This document shows positions 17,497 through 26,356 of a stretch of 64,000 nucleotides of DNA, in pieces. The notes under the pieces are model-generated. The model worked only from the letters and a program-made list of their open reading frames with translations, was not told the origin of the DNA and ran no database searches. The DNA is from [Flexibacter] sp. ATCC 35103 (lineage in GTDB: Bacteria; Bacteroidota; Bacteroidia; Flavobacteriales; Flavobacteriaceae), in NCBI RefSeq assembly GCF_001975985.1, contig NZ_MTQF01000004.1:153836-217835 (forward strand). Reading direction: 5' to 3'. How positions within the stretch are numbered: the stretch's first letter is position 1; every line of letters starts with the position of its first letter. Both the position numbers and the translations under genes were made by a program.

Positions 17497-18588
17497 ATGA
17501 TAACATCAAAAATTATTTCTAACGGAATTTTAAGAGCTTTAACAACAATCCTGGTTATTGCTGTCATTTTATATTTTCTATACGAAATACAAACAGTAAT
17601 TGTTTATTTGTGCATCTCACTATTACTGTGTTTAATTGCAAATCCGTTAGTACAATTTTTAAAAAATAAATTAAAATTCAGTAACTCACTGGCTGCCACA
17701 ACAACTCTAATTGTTTTTATATTGGCAATAGTGGGTTTTATATTATTATTTGTACCGTTAATTATTTCTCAGGCAAATAATTTATCACTTCTGGACACCA
17801 ATAACCTGCAGCACCAATTTATTGAAACAGAGAGAAGTATCGAGGCTTATTTTAATATTCAGCATGTTGATTTGAATAAGGTATTAAAAGATTCTAAAAT
17901 TACCTCTATAATTGATTTCAGTTACTTTACCGGCTTTCTAAATTCAATTTTAGGTTTTATGGCTAATATGGGAATGGGATTGGTATCTGTATTTTTTATC
18001 ACTTTTTTCTTTATTAAAGATCAGGATGCTTTTAAAGTAAGTGCCAGAAAAATTCTTCCGGATACTAATGAAGATAAAATTCTAAACTCAATTACTAAAA
18101 TCAACCACTTTTTAACCCGTTATTTTATTGGTTTACTGCTTCAGTTAACGGTTGTATTTATTTTATATCTGATTGTTTTAATGATTTTTGGAAATAAAAA
18201 TGCTTTTGTAATTGCTTTTTTATGTGCCATTTTGAATATCATTCCGTACATAGGACCAATTATTGGAACTGTTCTCGCTGGAATTTTAACCATGATCAGT
18301 ATGATTGGAAGTGATTTCCAATCCGAAATTTTACCACGAACTATATATGTAATCATTGGATTTTTGGTGGTTCAGGCTATTGATAATAATATTAGCCAGC
18401 CTATAATTTCATCAAAAAGTGTAAATTCGCACCCGCTGGAAATATTCCTGATTACTTTGATAAGCGGAATTACTTTTGGAATTGTTGGGATGATTATTGC
18501 CATTCCGGTTTTTACAATGGTAAAAGTAATTTTGAAAGAATTTTTTCCTGAAAACAAAATTGTCTCCGTATTAACCGAAAGAATCTAA
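17497..18588 (+). CDS. AI-2E family transporter (PerM/YdiK type)
   Basis: A 363-residue integral inner-membrane protein with about eight hydrophobic segments in the family's layout: three or four near the N-terminus, a soluble stretch near residues 95-140, then the remaining helices with NIIPYIGPIIG and QAIDNNISQPIISSKSV, both typical of this family. Members have been linked to autoinducer-2 export, Na+/H+ antiport and other roles, so the substrate is open. The next gene starts 2 bp after its stop codon, suggesting co-transcription. Confidence 0.85.
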   Translation: MITSKIISNGILRALTTILVIAVILYFLYEIQTVIVYLCISLLLCLIANPLVQFLKNKLKFSNSLAATTTLIVFILAIVGFILLFVPLIISQANNLSLLDTNNLQHQFIETERSIEAYFNIQHVDLNKVLKDSKITSIIDFSYFTGFLNSILGFMANMGMGLVSVFFITFFFIKDQDAFKVSARKILPDTNEDKILNSITKINHFLTRYFIGLLLQLTVVFILYLIVLMIFGNKNAFVIAFLCAILNIIPYIGPIIGTVLAGILTMISMIGSDFQSEILPRTIYVIIGFLVVQAIDNNISQPIISSKSVNSHPLEIFLITLISGITFGIVGMIIAIPVFTMVKVILKEFFPENKIVSVLTERI

Positions 18589-18590
18589 CA

Positions 18591-19778
18591 TTGAACACTT
18601 CTATTTTGCGCCAAAATATTCAGGAATTTATAACTCAAAATAGTGGTGCACCAATTACAAAATTAGCGCTTCAGAAGAATCCGTTTCCTGAAATCGACTG
18701 GATTTTAATCTTAAATCAAATTGAAGCCAAGTCTAAGGCAAAAGATAAATTACCAACCTGGTTTTTGACGGAGAATATTATTTATCCCAGTAAAATCTCT
18801 GTAGAACAAACCTCATCTGAAAAAACTGCGGCTTATAAAGCTTCCTTGATTTCAGGCAAAAGTTTAATAGATCTTACCGGAGGTTTTGGAGTCGATGATT
18901 ATTACTTTTCTAAAAATTTTAAAGTTGTAGCACATTGCGAAATAAACGAAGATTTATCTGCGATTGTAAAACATAATTTCGAACAGTTAAAAGTCGAAAA
19001 TTGTACTTTTTATGCAGAAGATTCCATCAATGTTTTAAAAGAAAATAATCAAAAATGGGATTGGATTTATATTGATCCTTCCAGAAGAAATGATGCAAAA
19101 GGCAAAGTTTTTATGCTGAAAGACTGCTTGCCAAATGTACCTGATTTACTGGATTTTTATTTTGAAAAAACGGATTCGATTTTAATAAAAACGGCACCTT
19201 TATTAGATCTTTCTGCCGGTTTATTTGAATTAAAATTCGTAAAAAACATACATATTATTGCGCTTGAAAATGAAGTAAAAGAATTGCTTTTCGAAATCCA
19301 CAATCATTATTCAGGTGAAATAACCATAAAAACAGCCAACTTAGTAAAAGATAAAATAGAAACTTTTGAATTTATTTTGGGTGATGATACTGTATTTGCA
19401 AACTATCATTTACCTCAAAAATACCTTTACGAACCCAATTCTGCTATTATGAAATCCGGTGGTTTTGATGAAGTTAGTACTGTTTTCAATATCAATAAAC
19501 TGCACAAACACTCGCATTTGTACACTTCAGACGAGTTAATTGATTTTCCGGGAAGAACATTCGAAATCGAAAAAGTGATCCCGTACAGCAAAAATGAAAT
19601 GAAAACGGAACTTGCCAATCAACAGGCAAATGTTACCACGCGAAATTTTCCGGACACAGTAGAAAACATTAGAAAAAAATGGAAAATAAAAAATGGAGGA
19701 AATTTGTATTGTTTTTTTACAACTGATAAAAATGATAACAAAATAGTTTTAATTTGCAGAAAAATAACTGAAAAATGA
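18591..19778 (+). CDS. class I SAM-dependent methyltransferase with THUMP-like domain
   Basis: A 395-residue cytosolic protein with a Rossmann methyltransferase core. Motif I is LIDLTGGFGVDDYYFS (about residues 91-106), an acidic ribose-binding residue follows in AHCEINED, and the catalytic-loop motif is DPSRR. The C-terminal third looks like the THUMP-like domain found with this core in Bacteroidota; RNA is the probable substrate, though none is proven. Translation must start at the TTG at 18591, 2 bp after the preceding stop, because there is no early in-frame ATG. Its stop overlaps the start of the next gene in ATGA, so translational coupling is likely. Confidence 0.78.
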   Translation: MNTSILRQNIQEFITQNSGAPITKLALQKNPFPEIDWILILNQIEAKSKAKDKLPTWFLTENIIYPSKISVEQTSSEKTAAYKASLISGKSLIDLTGGFGVDDYYFSKNFKVVAHCEINEDLSAIVKHNFEQLKVENCTFYAEDSINVLKENNQKWDWIYIDPSRRNDAKGKVFMLKDCLPNVPDLLDFYFEKTDSILIKTAPLLDLSAGLFELKFVKNIHIIALENEVKELLFEIHNHYSGEITIKTANLVKDKIETFEFILGDDTVFANYHLPQKYLYEPNSAIMKSGGFDEVSTVFNINKLHKHSHLYTSDELIDFPGRTFEIEKVIPYSKNEMKTELANQQANVTTRNFPDTVENIRKKWKIKNGGNLYCFFTTDKNDNKIVLICRKITEK

Positions 19779-20341
19779 AACAACTATTTACACTAACTCT
19801 TTTTTTATTAACCCTTACCGCATTTGCTCAAAAACCATGTGAATACAGCGCAAATGTAAACGACTCAATTGGTACTTATAAGGTAACTAACGAATATCTG
19901 ATCAGTGAAAAATATTTTGGAGGTACTTTTAACTATGTTTTCTTTTCTCTGGCACAAACTGATGGTTTGCCAACATTAAATTTACAGCTTATCCAGAAGA
20001 GTAAAGATTTTATCAAAGCGAACTGTTTCGACAAAAACTCAAAAGTCTTTTTACAATTAGAAAACGGAAAAATAGTAACGCTTATCCATATTGACAGAGA
20101 AAGCTGTGGAACGCTTATTCATGATGATAAAGGTTTTGATAATCGTATAAATACCGGAATTTTTATGTTTATGAAAGAAAATTTCGAAGAACTAAAAAAA
20201 TCCCCTGTTGCAATTATGCGTATTAAATACCTGACTACTACAGAAGATTATATTGTAAAAAGAGAATTAACCTCTGAGTTAAACGGTAAAGTTTACAATC
20301 CGAATACGTACTTTATGGAAAACATAAGATGCGTTGAATAA
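19775..20341 (+). CDS. exported protein of unknown function
   Basis: A 188-residue protein with a signal peptide (MKQLFTLTLFLLTLTAFAQ) and four cysteines in the mature part (in KPCEYS, KANCFD, RESCGTL and NIRCVE), which could form two disulfides in the periplasm. No family was recognised. It overlaps the upstream methyltransferase gene by ATGA, and its stop codon directly abuts the stop codon of the convergent VanX-like gene with no bases between them. Function is unknown. Confidence 0.75.
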   Translation: MKQLFTLTLFLLTLTAFAQKPCEYSANVNDSIGTYKVTNEYLISEKYFGGTFNYVFFSLAQTDGLPTLNLQLIQKSKDFIKANCFDKNSKVFLQLENGKIVTLIHIDRESCGTLIHDDKGFDNRINTGIFMFMKENFEELKKSPVAIMRIKYLTTTEDYIVKRELTSELNGKVYNPNTYFMENIRCVE

Positions 20342-20992
20342 TTACTCGCAATTCCATTTTTGATTCGAGACTTTATCTTTTAGGCCTGTCTTTAAATTAT
20401 AATGCCACCACTCTGAATCAAATGAATTGAAGCCATTTTTTATCATTACTTTCTTAAGGTATTTTCTATTTGATTTTACGTCATTAGAAAGCATGGTATA
20501 ATTATGACTGGCACGAATACCAAAAAAGTCAAAAGGAGTTCCCATATCTACTTCTTTTCCCTTTATATCAACCAACGAAATATCAACGGCTCCTCCTCTA
20601 TTGTGGATGGAGCCTTTTTTGGGATCTGCTACATATTCCGGATTCGAAACAATCTCCCACATTTTTTTCTGGATTGATAATGGTCGGTAACAATCGTAAA
20701 GTTTTATCTTAAAACCTTTATTCATAAAATCTTTATTTGCCGCTATCAAAGCCTGAACGGTTTTATAACGCAAGAGACATTCTGCACAATCATATACTTT
20801 TGCTTTTAGAAAATTATCCTCGGTTGCATACTTCATATCATAGATAAAATCATTGCTGTAATCTCTTAAGTTTACAAAAGTCGTATCTGCAATTTCTTGT
20901 TTTGCAGGAGTTGAATACATTTCATTTTGGGCTTTTGAAGAAACCATCCAGAAAAGTAGAACTATAAAAAATAAAGTTTTTGTGAATTGCAT
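20342..20992 (-). CDS. M15D D-Ala-D-Ala dipeptidase (VanX/DdpX-like)
   Basis: Exported zinc dipeptidase, 216 residues, signal peptide to about residue 22. The zinc ligands are seen in SIHNRGGAVD (H130 and D137) and EWWHY (catalytic E194, ligand H197), and R103 in CYRP corresponds to the transition-state arginine of VanX. It would cleave D-Ala-D-Ala released from peptidoglycan. There are no van ligase or dehydrogenase genes nearby, so a role in peptidoglycan peptide recycling is more likely than vancomycin resistance. Confidence 0.88.
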   Translation of the reverse strand: MQFTKTLFFIVLLFWMVSSKAQNEMYSTPAKQEIADTTFVNLRDYSNDFIYDMKYATEDNFLKAKVYDCAECLLRYKTVQALIAANKDFMNKGFKIKLYDCYRPLSIQKKMWEIVSNPEYVADPKKGSIHNRGGAVDISLVDIKGKEVDMGTPFDFFGIRASHNYTMLSNDVKSNRKYLKKVMIKNGFNSFDSEWWHYNLKTGLKDKVSNQKWNCE

Positions 20993-21077
20993 GATGAGAG
21001 AGATTTTCTATAAAGTAAATATAGAAATAAAATAAGGATGCTAAAAAATAATAAAGAAATAACGTTTCTTATCTATT

Positions 21078-22181
21078 CTAAATCTCTCCTGTCATCATAA
21101 TATTTTCTTTCACGCCTTTATTTTTTAGCATTCTAAAGTGCGAACGAACCGCATGATAAAATGGATAGGAAGTATACGGAAGATCATATTCCTGAGCATA
21201 ACGCCGTATTATGGGTGTAATATAAGGATAATAGGTATGCCCGACTCCGGGAAAGAGATGATGCGCGACATGATGCGTAAAACCTCCGTATAAAAAATTA
21301 GCAAGTTTGCTGTTTGTACTAAAATCTTTAGTCACAATCATTTGATGCATCGCCCAGGTTGCTGAAAGATTTCCGTCAGGATCTGTAACAGGAAAGTGAG
21401 CATCTTCATCTACATGTGTAGATACCAGTGCTACAACACCTAAAACGCTTCCGGATAAATGCATGGCAAACCAAGCGCCCAAAACAAAATACCACGGCTG
21501 ATTAAGTACGTACATTGGGATAAAAAGCAAGTAAAAAAGATTGATGATTTTTGCTGCAAACAACATAAAAATTTCCTTTGGGGGAATTTTATCTACTACT
21601 TTTTTTACGTAGTTGTCTTTCTTGCCAAAAAAGTCTTTGAAGTCTCTGATATAAATCCAGTTCAGACTGTAAAATGGATAAATCAGCCACATATAAATGT
21701 GTTGGTATTTGTGATAATTAAACAACGGACTATTAGGAAAAATCCGGATGATATCACTTTGCTTGATGTCAATATCCCAATCCGGAACGTTGGGATAAGC
21801 ATGATGAAGGTTGATATGCCGTCGCGTCCAGAGCCAATGATTACCTCCAAAAAGTTCTAAAACATACATAAACCATTCGTTATGTTTCGCTTTTTTAAAG
21901 AGTGCTCCATGTGCCGCATCATGAAATGCATTTATAAAAAGTACAATCATCATGATTCCGCACAAAATATAAAAAAGGAATAATAGCGGAGTACTGTTTC
22001 CAAACCGCAAAATACAGTAATAAAATAGAAAGAAGAGAATTAAAAGTCCCAAAGACTTTATAATATTGAAAAGGTACAGGGATGAGTTTTGTAAAATAGT
22101 ATCGTTCACTTCTGTGCGCATCTTTTTAAAAAAATCATCGGTACCGGCTTTAAGATAAACTGGTCGTTTTAATTTTTCCAT
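21078..22181 (-). CDS. membrane fatty acid desaturase
   Basis: Integral membrane di-iron desaturase of the front-end/linoleoyl-CoA type. The three histidine boxes are HDAAH (87-91), HINLHH (122-127) and HHVAHH near the C-terminus, with hydrophobic pairs of helices between them. The ATG at 22179-22181 is chosen; a TTG 30 bases upstream only adds ten residues. At 367 residues the length is normal. It introduces double bonds into membrane acyl chains, often in response to cold, but the position of the double bond cannot be told. It lies 97 bp downstream of the M28 peptidase gene. Confidence 0.88.
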   Translation of the reverse strand: MEKLKRPVYLKAGTDDFFKKMRTEVNDTILQNSSLYLFNIIKSLGLLILFFLFYYCILRFGNSTPLLFLFYILCGIMMIVLFINAFHDAAHGALFKKAKHNEWFMYVLELFGGNHWLWTRRHINLHHAYPNVPDWDIDIKQSDIIRIFPNSPLFNYHKYQHIYMWLIYPFYSLNWIYIRDFKDFFGKKDNYVKKVVDKIPPKEIFMLFAAKIINLFYLLFIPMYVLNQPWYFVLGAWFAMHLSGSVLGVVALVSTHVDEDAHFPVTDPDGNLSATWAMHQMIVTKDFSTNSKLANFLYGGFTHHVAHHLFPGVGHTYYPYITPIIRRYAQEYDLPYTSYPFYHAVRSHFRMLKNKGVKENIMMTGEI

Positions 22182-22277
22182 AACAATTGTTGCTAGAAAT
22201 TGGTACACCAAATTTAATAAAATTTCTTAAAACACATAAAAACAAAACGTTACAAAATTAATACTTCTCTAAATTTG

Positions 22278-23258
22278 CTAATCCTGTTGGATAAAATACA
22301 GCGATTGCTCATAATTGGCAATACTAATCAAGGCATTGTAAATATATTTTGAGACTAAAGCACCGCCATCTGTATTAATTAAATCAATATCATCCTCCGG
22401 AGTATGATACTGCGGATGTCCTCCGGTATGAAACCCAATACACGAAATCGAAGCTTTGTAGAACGAAACATGATCAGATCCTCCTACTTCACCAGCGTGA
22501 ATAACAGGATTAAGACCGCTATTTTCGCCTAACTTCTTCATGAGTTCAACTCCATCCGGAAAAGTACCGGCACCGCCCATATATATTTGTTTTTCGGTAT
22601 TTAATCGTCCAACCATATCCATATTCAGCATTACTTTTACCGCTTCTTTTTGAACCGGTAAATGATTGACAAAATATTTAGAACCCAATAATCCTTCTTC
22701 TTCACCGCTAAACGAAATAAAAATGATGCTTCTTTTGGGTTTTATACCGGATTTTGATAATTCCTGTGCCATACAAAGTAAAGCCGAAACTCCGGAAGCA
22801 TTATCATCTGCGCCGTTATGAATTGCGACAACTTCCTTTTTTTTACTGCTCGATCCAATTCCGCCCCAACCCCAATGATCATAATGGGCGCCAATTACTA
22901 TAAATTCGTTTTTAAGATTGGGATCTGAACCTTCAAGATATCCAATAACATTTTGGGTGCTAACACTATCCGATTTCATTTTGTTTATTCCTTCTTTTAC
23001 AAATACTTTAAAGGTTTGATAATAATTATTATCGAATTCTTTTAGTCCGTATTTTTTAAAATGGGTTCTAATATATGCTGCTGCTTTATTATTGCCTTTT
23101 GTACCCGGAAAACGTCCCTCTAATTTATCTGATGAAAGATATTTATCGTGTTTATAAAAGGTTTTAGCATTAATACCATTCTGGGCATTTGTAGTAATAC
23201 AAGAAAATAGTACGCTTATAAAAAAGATTTTGAATGCTGAATATTGAAAAGGTTTCAT
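22278..23258 (-). CDS. exported M28-family aminopeptidase
   Basis: Di-zinc peptidase of 326 residues with an N-terminal signal peptide ending near TTNAQ. Predicted metal ligands and catalytic residues: H125 in GAHYDH, D151 in HNGADDNASG, E186/E187 in SGEEEG, D214 in NMDMVG and the late YHTPEDD histidine. The ATG at 23256-23258 is preferred to a TTG at 23273. It probably releases N-terminal amino acids in the periplasm. It starts about 30 bp downstream of the mutarotase gene, so it may be co-transcribed with the sugar genes fucP-sialidase-mutarotase, which would fit digestion of glycopeptides. Confidence 0.88.
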   Translation of the reverse strand: MKPFQYSAFKIFFISVLFSCITTNAQNGINAKTFYKHDKYLSSDKLEGRFPGTKGNNKAAAYIRTHFKKYGLKEFDNNYYQTFKVFVKEGINKMKSDSVSTQNVIGYLEGSDPNLKNEFIVIGAHYDHWGWGGIGSSSKKKEVVAIHNGADDNASGVSALLCMAQELSKSGIKPKRSIIFISFSGEEEGLLGSKYFVNHLPVQKEAVKVMLNMDMVGRLNTEKQIYMGGAGTFPDGVELMKKLGENSGLNPVIHAGEVGGSDHVSFYKASISCIGFHTGGHPQYHTPEDDIDLINTDGGALVSKYIYNALISIANYEQSLYFIQQD

Positions 23259-23288
23259 TTTTTTATTGTCCAATAAATTGATTGTATT

Positions 23289-23621
23289 TTATTTAAGTTC
23301 AAAAATTTTATCCATTAAGATCCATTTTTCTCCCGGTTTTGCCCCCGGTAAGGCTTGTTGAAATTTCCACATCAAAGTTTCCCATTCCTGGACTTTGGGA
23401 TTTGCTGCATCTAATTTTGACTTTTTTTCAAATGAAAAATCTGCATCTGCTTCTATGATCATAAACAAGCGATCTGCAATATTGTAGATTTCCAGAGAAA
23501 CAATTCCTGCATCTTTAATGCTTTCTTTAATTTCCGGCCAAACATCCTGATGAAACTTTATATATTCATGAATTAAATCAGGATCGTTTTTTAAATCTAA
23601 AGTAAGGCAATGTTTTTGCAT
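23289..23621 (-). CDS. L-rhamnose/L-fucose mutarotase family (RhaM-like)
   Basis: A 110-residue dimeric ferredoxin-like protein of the RhaM (DUF718) family. The conserved histidine is H24 in the segment YIKFHQDVWPEI, followed by the typical C-terminal WILMDKIFEL. RhaM interconverts alpha and beta anomers of L-rhamnose, and homologues in fucose clusters do the same for L-fucose. The neighbouring FucP-type permease and the two fucosidases in the window favour L-fucose. No isomerase, kinase or aldolase for either sugar is in the window, so the rest of that pathway lies elsewhere. Confidence 0.85.
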   Translation of the reverse strand: MQKHCLTLDLKNDPDLIHEYIKFHQDVWPEIKESIKDAGIVSLEIYNIADRLFMIIEADADFSFEKKSKLDAANPKVQEWETLMWKFQQALPGAKPGEKWILMDKIFELK

Positions 23622-23705
23622 AATTTCTTGTGTTTTTAAAACTTCTAATCTTCAAATTAAAAGTTTTTTCACACAATTTAGCAATTATTTCAAAACTTAT
23701 TTACC

Positions 23706-24755
23706 TTATTCCTTCAATTCAAATGTTACATGCTTAATATACTTTCTGTTATAAGTATATAAAATATGAATTTTATGATCTGAGGTTTCGATAATTGCCG
23801 GATAACTAAATTCTCCTTCGGTTTGGTTTTCAAGATCAAATAGTTTTTTCCAATTTTCACCATCTTTAGAATATTCAACATCTAATACATTTCGCCCATT
23901 AAACCAGTCTTTACCTTGTCGCAAAGGATTATTGACCAATAAAAAAGATTTATTAGTTAACGTTACGGCATCGATTCCGGAGTTAGAATTTACAACATTG
24001 ATACTGTCTGTGCGTTGCCAGGAGTTTCCGTTATCTGTAGACCAACTCGAAATTATTTTATTATGTTTGCTTCTGGACAACATCTGAATTTCATTTGCAG
24101 AATGAACAAGAAATGTGGGCTGGATAATCTCAAATTCTTTTTTGTCTTCGATCTCTATTTTTTCCCATTTATCAGTCGCTTCTGTATATTTTTCTACATG
24201 AACTCTCCACTTGTTATCGCTGACACTTTCTGTACTGCTGCCGCATAAAATAATACCCGGAGTAGTTTCTATTGGTTTGTTTCTAATAGGCCCAAGTATG
24301 TCTTTTGGGAGATATTTAGGAGCGCTCCACGTATTTCCGTTGTCTTTTGAAACAATCATTGCTCCAAACCATTCTCTGGGATTTTTTCCAACTTTATAGA
24401 ATAGATACAACTGCTGGCTTTTACTTTTAAACAAAACCGGATTCCAACAAGGCAAAGTATCTTTTTGAGTAATTAAGGGCTCTATAAGATTTTTGGGCAC
24501 GGACCATTTATTTTCTTTATAAACAGAAAAATAAATCCCTACGTCTTTAGCGCCTTCATATTTCCCTCCAAACCAGGCCGCCATTAATTTATTGGGTTCA
24601 AGTTCTACTATTGTCGATGCATGACTGTTAACCGTAACCGGGTGATCTGTAATAAAATTTTGAGTGATATTAATGGCTTCCTGCTTTTTTGTCGAAGAAC
24701 AGGAAACACTTATTAAGGCTAATAAAAGTAACAGATATTTGAATTTTGAAATCAT
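23706..24755 (-). CDS. sialidase-fold (BNR) lipoprotein
   Basis: A 349-residue predicted lipoprotein (lipobox cysteine C19 in ISVSC) with a six-bladed propeller of the BNR_2/exo-alpha-sialidase type. An Asp-box, SKDNGNTWSAP, is clear, and a second, weaker one is STDNGNSWQRT. The clear RIP motif and full arginine triad of classical GH33 sialidases were not found, so the enzyme could be a sialidase, another propeller hydrolase or a polysaccharide lyase. It lies 27 bp downstream of the FucP-type permease gene and 84 bp upstream of the mutarotase gene, which points to a sugar role linked with fucose. Confidence 0.7.
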   Translation of the reverse strand: MISKFKYLLLLLALISVSCSSTKKQEAINITQNFITDHPVTVNSHASTIVELEPNKLMAAWFGGKYEGAKDVGIYFSVYKENKWSVPKNLIEPLITQKDTLPCWNPVLFKSKSQQLYLFYKVGKNPREWFGAMIVSKDNGNTWSAPKYLPKDILGPIRNKPIETTPGIILCGSSTESVSDNKWRVHVEKYTEATDKWEKIEIEDKKEFEIIQPTFLVHSANEIQMLSRSKHNKIISSWSTDNGNSWQRTDSINVVNSNSGIDAVTLTNKSFLLVNNPLRQGKDWFNGRNVLDVEYSKDGENWKKLFDLENQTEGEFSYPAIIETSDHKIHILYTYNRKYIKHVTFELKE

Positions 24756-24782
24756 GGTAAAGTGTAATTAATAAACAGAAAA

Positions 24783-26111
24783 TTATTTTTTCTTTAAACC
24801 TGCTTTGTGTCCAATAATGGCATAGAATAAAATAAAAACATAACATGGCAACAAGATCCAATATCCTTCTGTAGTCGCTTTTGCAGTCGCAGTTACATCA
24901 TTCATACCCTGAGCAAGCATATCTGCTTTTGTGATATCTACAAATTTCCCGTATAATGGCGGAATTATTGCGCCTCCAGAAATGGCCATAATCAATAATG
25001 CCGAAGCTGTTTTGGTAAACTTACCCAATCCTTTTAGAGTTAAAGGCCATATTGCGGGCCAAACCAGAGCATTTGCAATACCTAAAGCGGCAACAAATAA
25101 AATAGAAGTAAATCCGGTAGAAGTTACAATACAAAACGAAAGTAAAATTCCTAAAACGGCACTGGCGCGTAATGCCAAAGCCTGACTAATATATTTTGGA
25201 ATTAAAAATGCTCCTAAACCATACGTTACAACCATTGCCAGTAATGTAAATGTGGTGAAAAATTTAGCGTCTCCCGCCGGAAAACCTAAGGCAATACCGT
25301 AAGCGATAATAGTATCTCCCGCAATAACCTCAACACCTACATACATAAAAAGAGTTAAAACTCCCAACCACAAATGCGGAAACTGAAAGATGCTTGTTTT
25401 GGTTGTTTCGCCTTCTTTTGCTTCGGCAATAGGTTCTGCTTCTACATCAGGCAAAGGTGCTTTTCTAATTAATATTCCTAAAATAAACAAAACGACAGCC
25501 ATTGTTATATAAGGCGTTACAACGCTGTCTGCCATTGTATCTAGTAATTTTGCTTTTTCGATGGTAGTAACTACGCTTAGTTTTTCTTTGATTTCATCTA
25601 TTCCGGATAATAAGATAGAACCAAAAATAAGCGATCCCAAAGCACCTGCTATTTTATTGCAGATACCCATAATGGCAATTCGTTTTGCGGCACTGTCTAT
25701 TGGTCCCAAAATAGTAATGTAAGGATTTGATGCTGTTTGCAATAAAGTCATTCCTGCACCCTGAATAAATATACCGGTCAAAAACATCCAATAGGTTCTT
25801 GCTTCGGCAGCAGGTATAAATATTAAAGCGCCAAAACCCATTATAAATAAACCCAAGGACATTCCTTTTTTATATCCAATTTTTGCCAGAATATACGATG
25901 CCGGCAGTGCCATTACTACAAAAGAAATATAAGATGCCGATGCGACTAAAAGTGACTGGGCAGATGTTAGCTCATTGATTGTTTTCATAAACGGAATCAA
26001 AGCACCGTTGATCCAGGTTACAAACCCAAAAACAAAAAACAGACTGGCTATAATTAAAATTGGAATTAATGTGTTTTTCTTATCAGAAGAGGAAATTGTA
26101 GTGTTAACCAT
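24783..26111 (-). CDS. FucP/NagP-type sugar MFS permease
   Basis: A 442-residue major facilitator with 12 predicted transmembrane helices and a charged central loop (residues about 215-245). It belongs to the FucP family of sugar:H+ symporters, seen in FVTWINGALIPFMK and GAGMTLLQTASNPYI. Members carry L-fucose, GlcNAc (NagP) or glucose/galactose. L-fucose is favoured by the adjacent mutarotase and by the fucosidases; GlcNAc remains possible because of the hexosaminidase and NagB fusion in the window. The start ATG is at 26109-26111. It is first gene of a probable four-gene minus-strand unit. Confidence 0.82.
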   Translation of the reverse strand: MVNTTISSSDKKNTLIPILIIASLFFVFGFVTWINGALIPFMKTINELTSAQSLLVASASYISFVVMALPASYILAKIGYKKGMSLGLFIMGFGALIFIPAAEARTYWMFLTGIFIQGAGMTLLQTASNPYITILGPIDSAAKRIAIMGICNKIAGALGSLIFGSILLSGIDEIKEKLSVVTTIEKAKLLDTMADSVVTPYITMAVVLFILGILIRKAPLPDVEAEPIAEAKEGETTKTSIFQFPHLWLGVLTLFMYVGVEVIAGDTIIAYGIALGFPAGDAKFFTTFTLLAMVVTYGLGAFLIPKYISQALALRASAVLGILLSFCIVTSTGFTSILFVAALGIANALVWPAIWPLTLKGLGKFTKTASALLIMAISGGAIIPPLYGKFVDITKADMLAQGMNDVTATAKATTEGYWILLPCYVFILFYAIIGHKAGLKKK

Positions 26112-26198
26112 AATTTTTTATTTGATGATCCGGCAATTATGATACTGTTTTTTAAATAAAAATCAGTTGCCATCTCTATTAAAATGCTGTTTTAATTT

Positions 26199-26268
<70 letters not shown>

Positions 26269-26291
26269 AAAAATCGTAATTATCGTATAAA

Positions 26292-26319
26292 ACAAAAGGA
26301 GAGTTACCTCTCCTTTTGT
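26292..26319 (-). terminator. intrinsic terminator after susCD
   Basis: Perfect 12-bp arms ACAAAAGGAGAG (26292-26303) and CTCTCCTTTTGT (26308-26319) with a 4-base loop, 37 bp past the susD-like stop. It separates susCD from the FucP unit. Confidence 0.88.
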
Positions 26320-26356
26320 CAATTTTAAGTAACGAACCTCTTTATCTTTACTTATT

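Noticed and set aside
20342..20992. Vancomycin resistance gene
   Set aside because: The protein is VanX-like, but no VanA/VanH-type genes are near and similar dipeptidases serve peptidoglycan recycling.
21459..21860. 133-codon plus-strand frame inside the desaturase gene
   Set aside because: It is antisense to a gene with all three histidine boxes and has no recognisable protein features.
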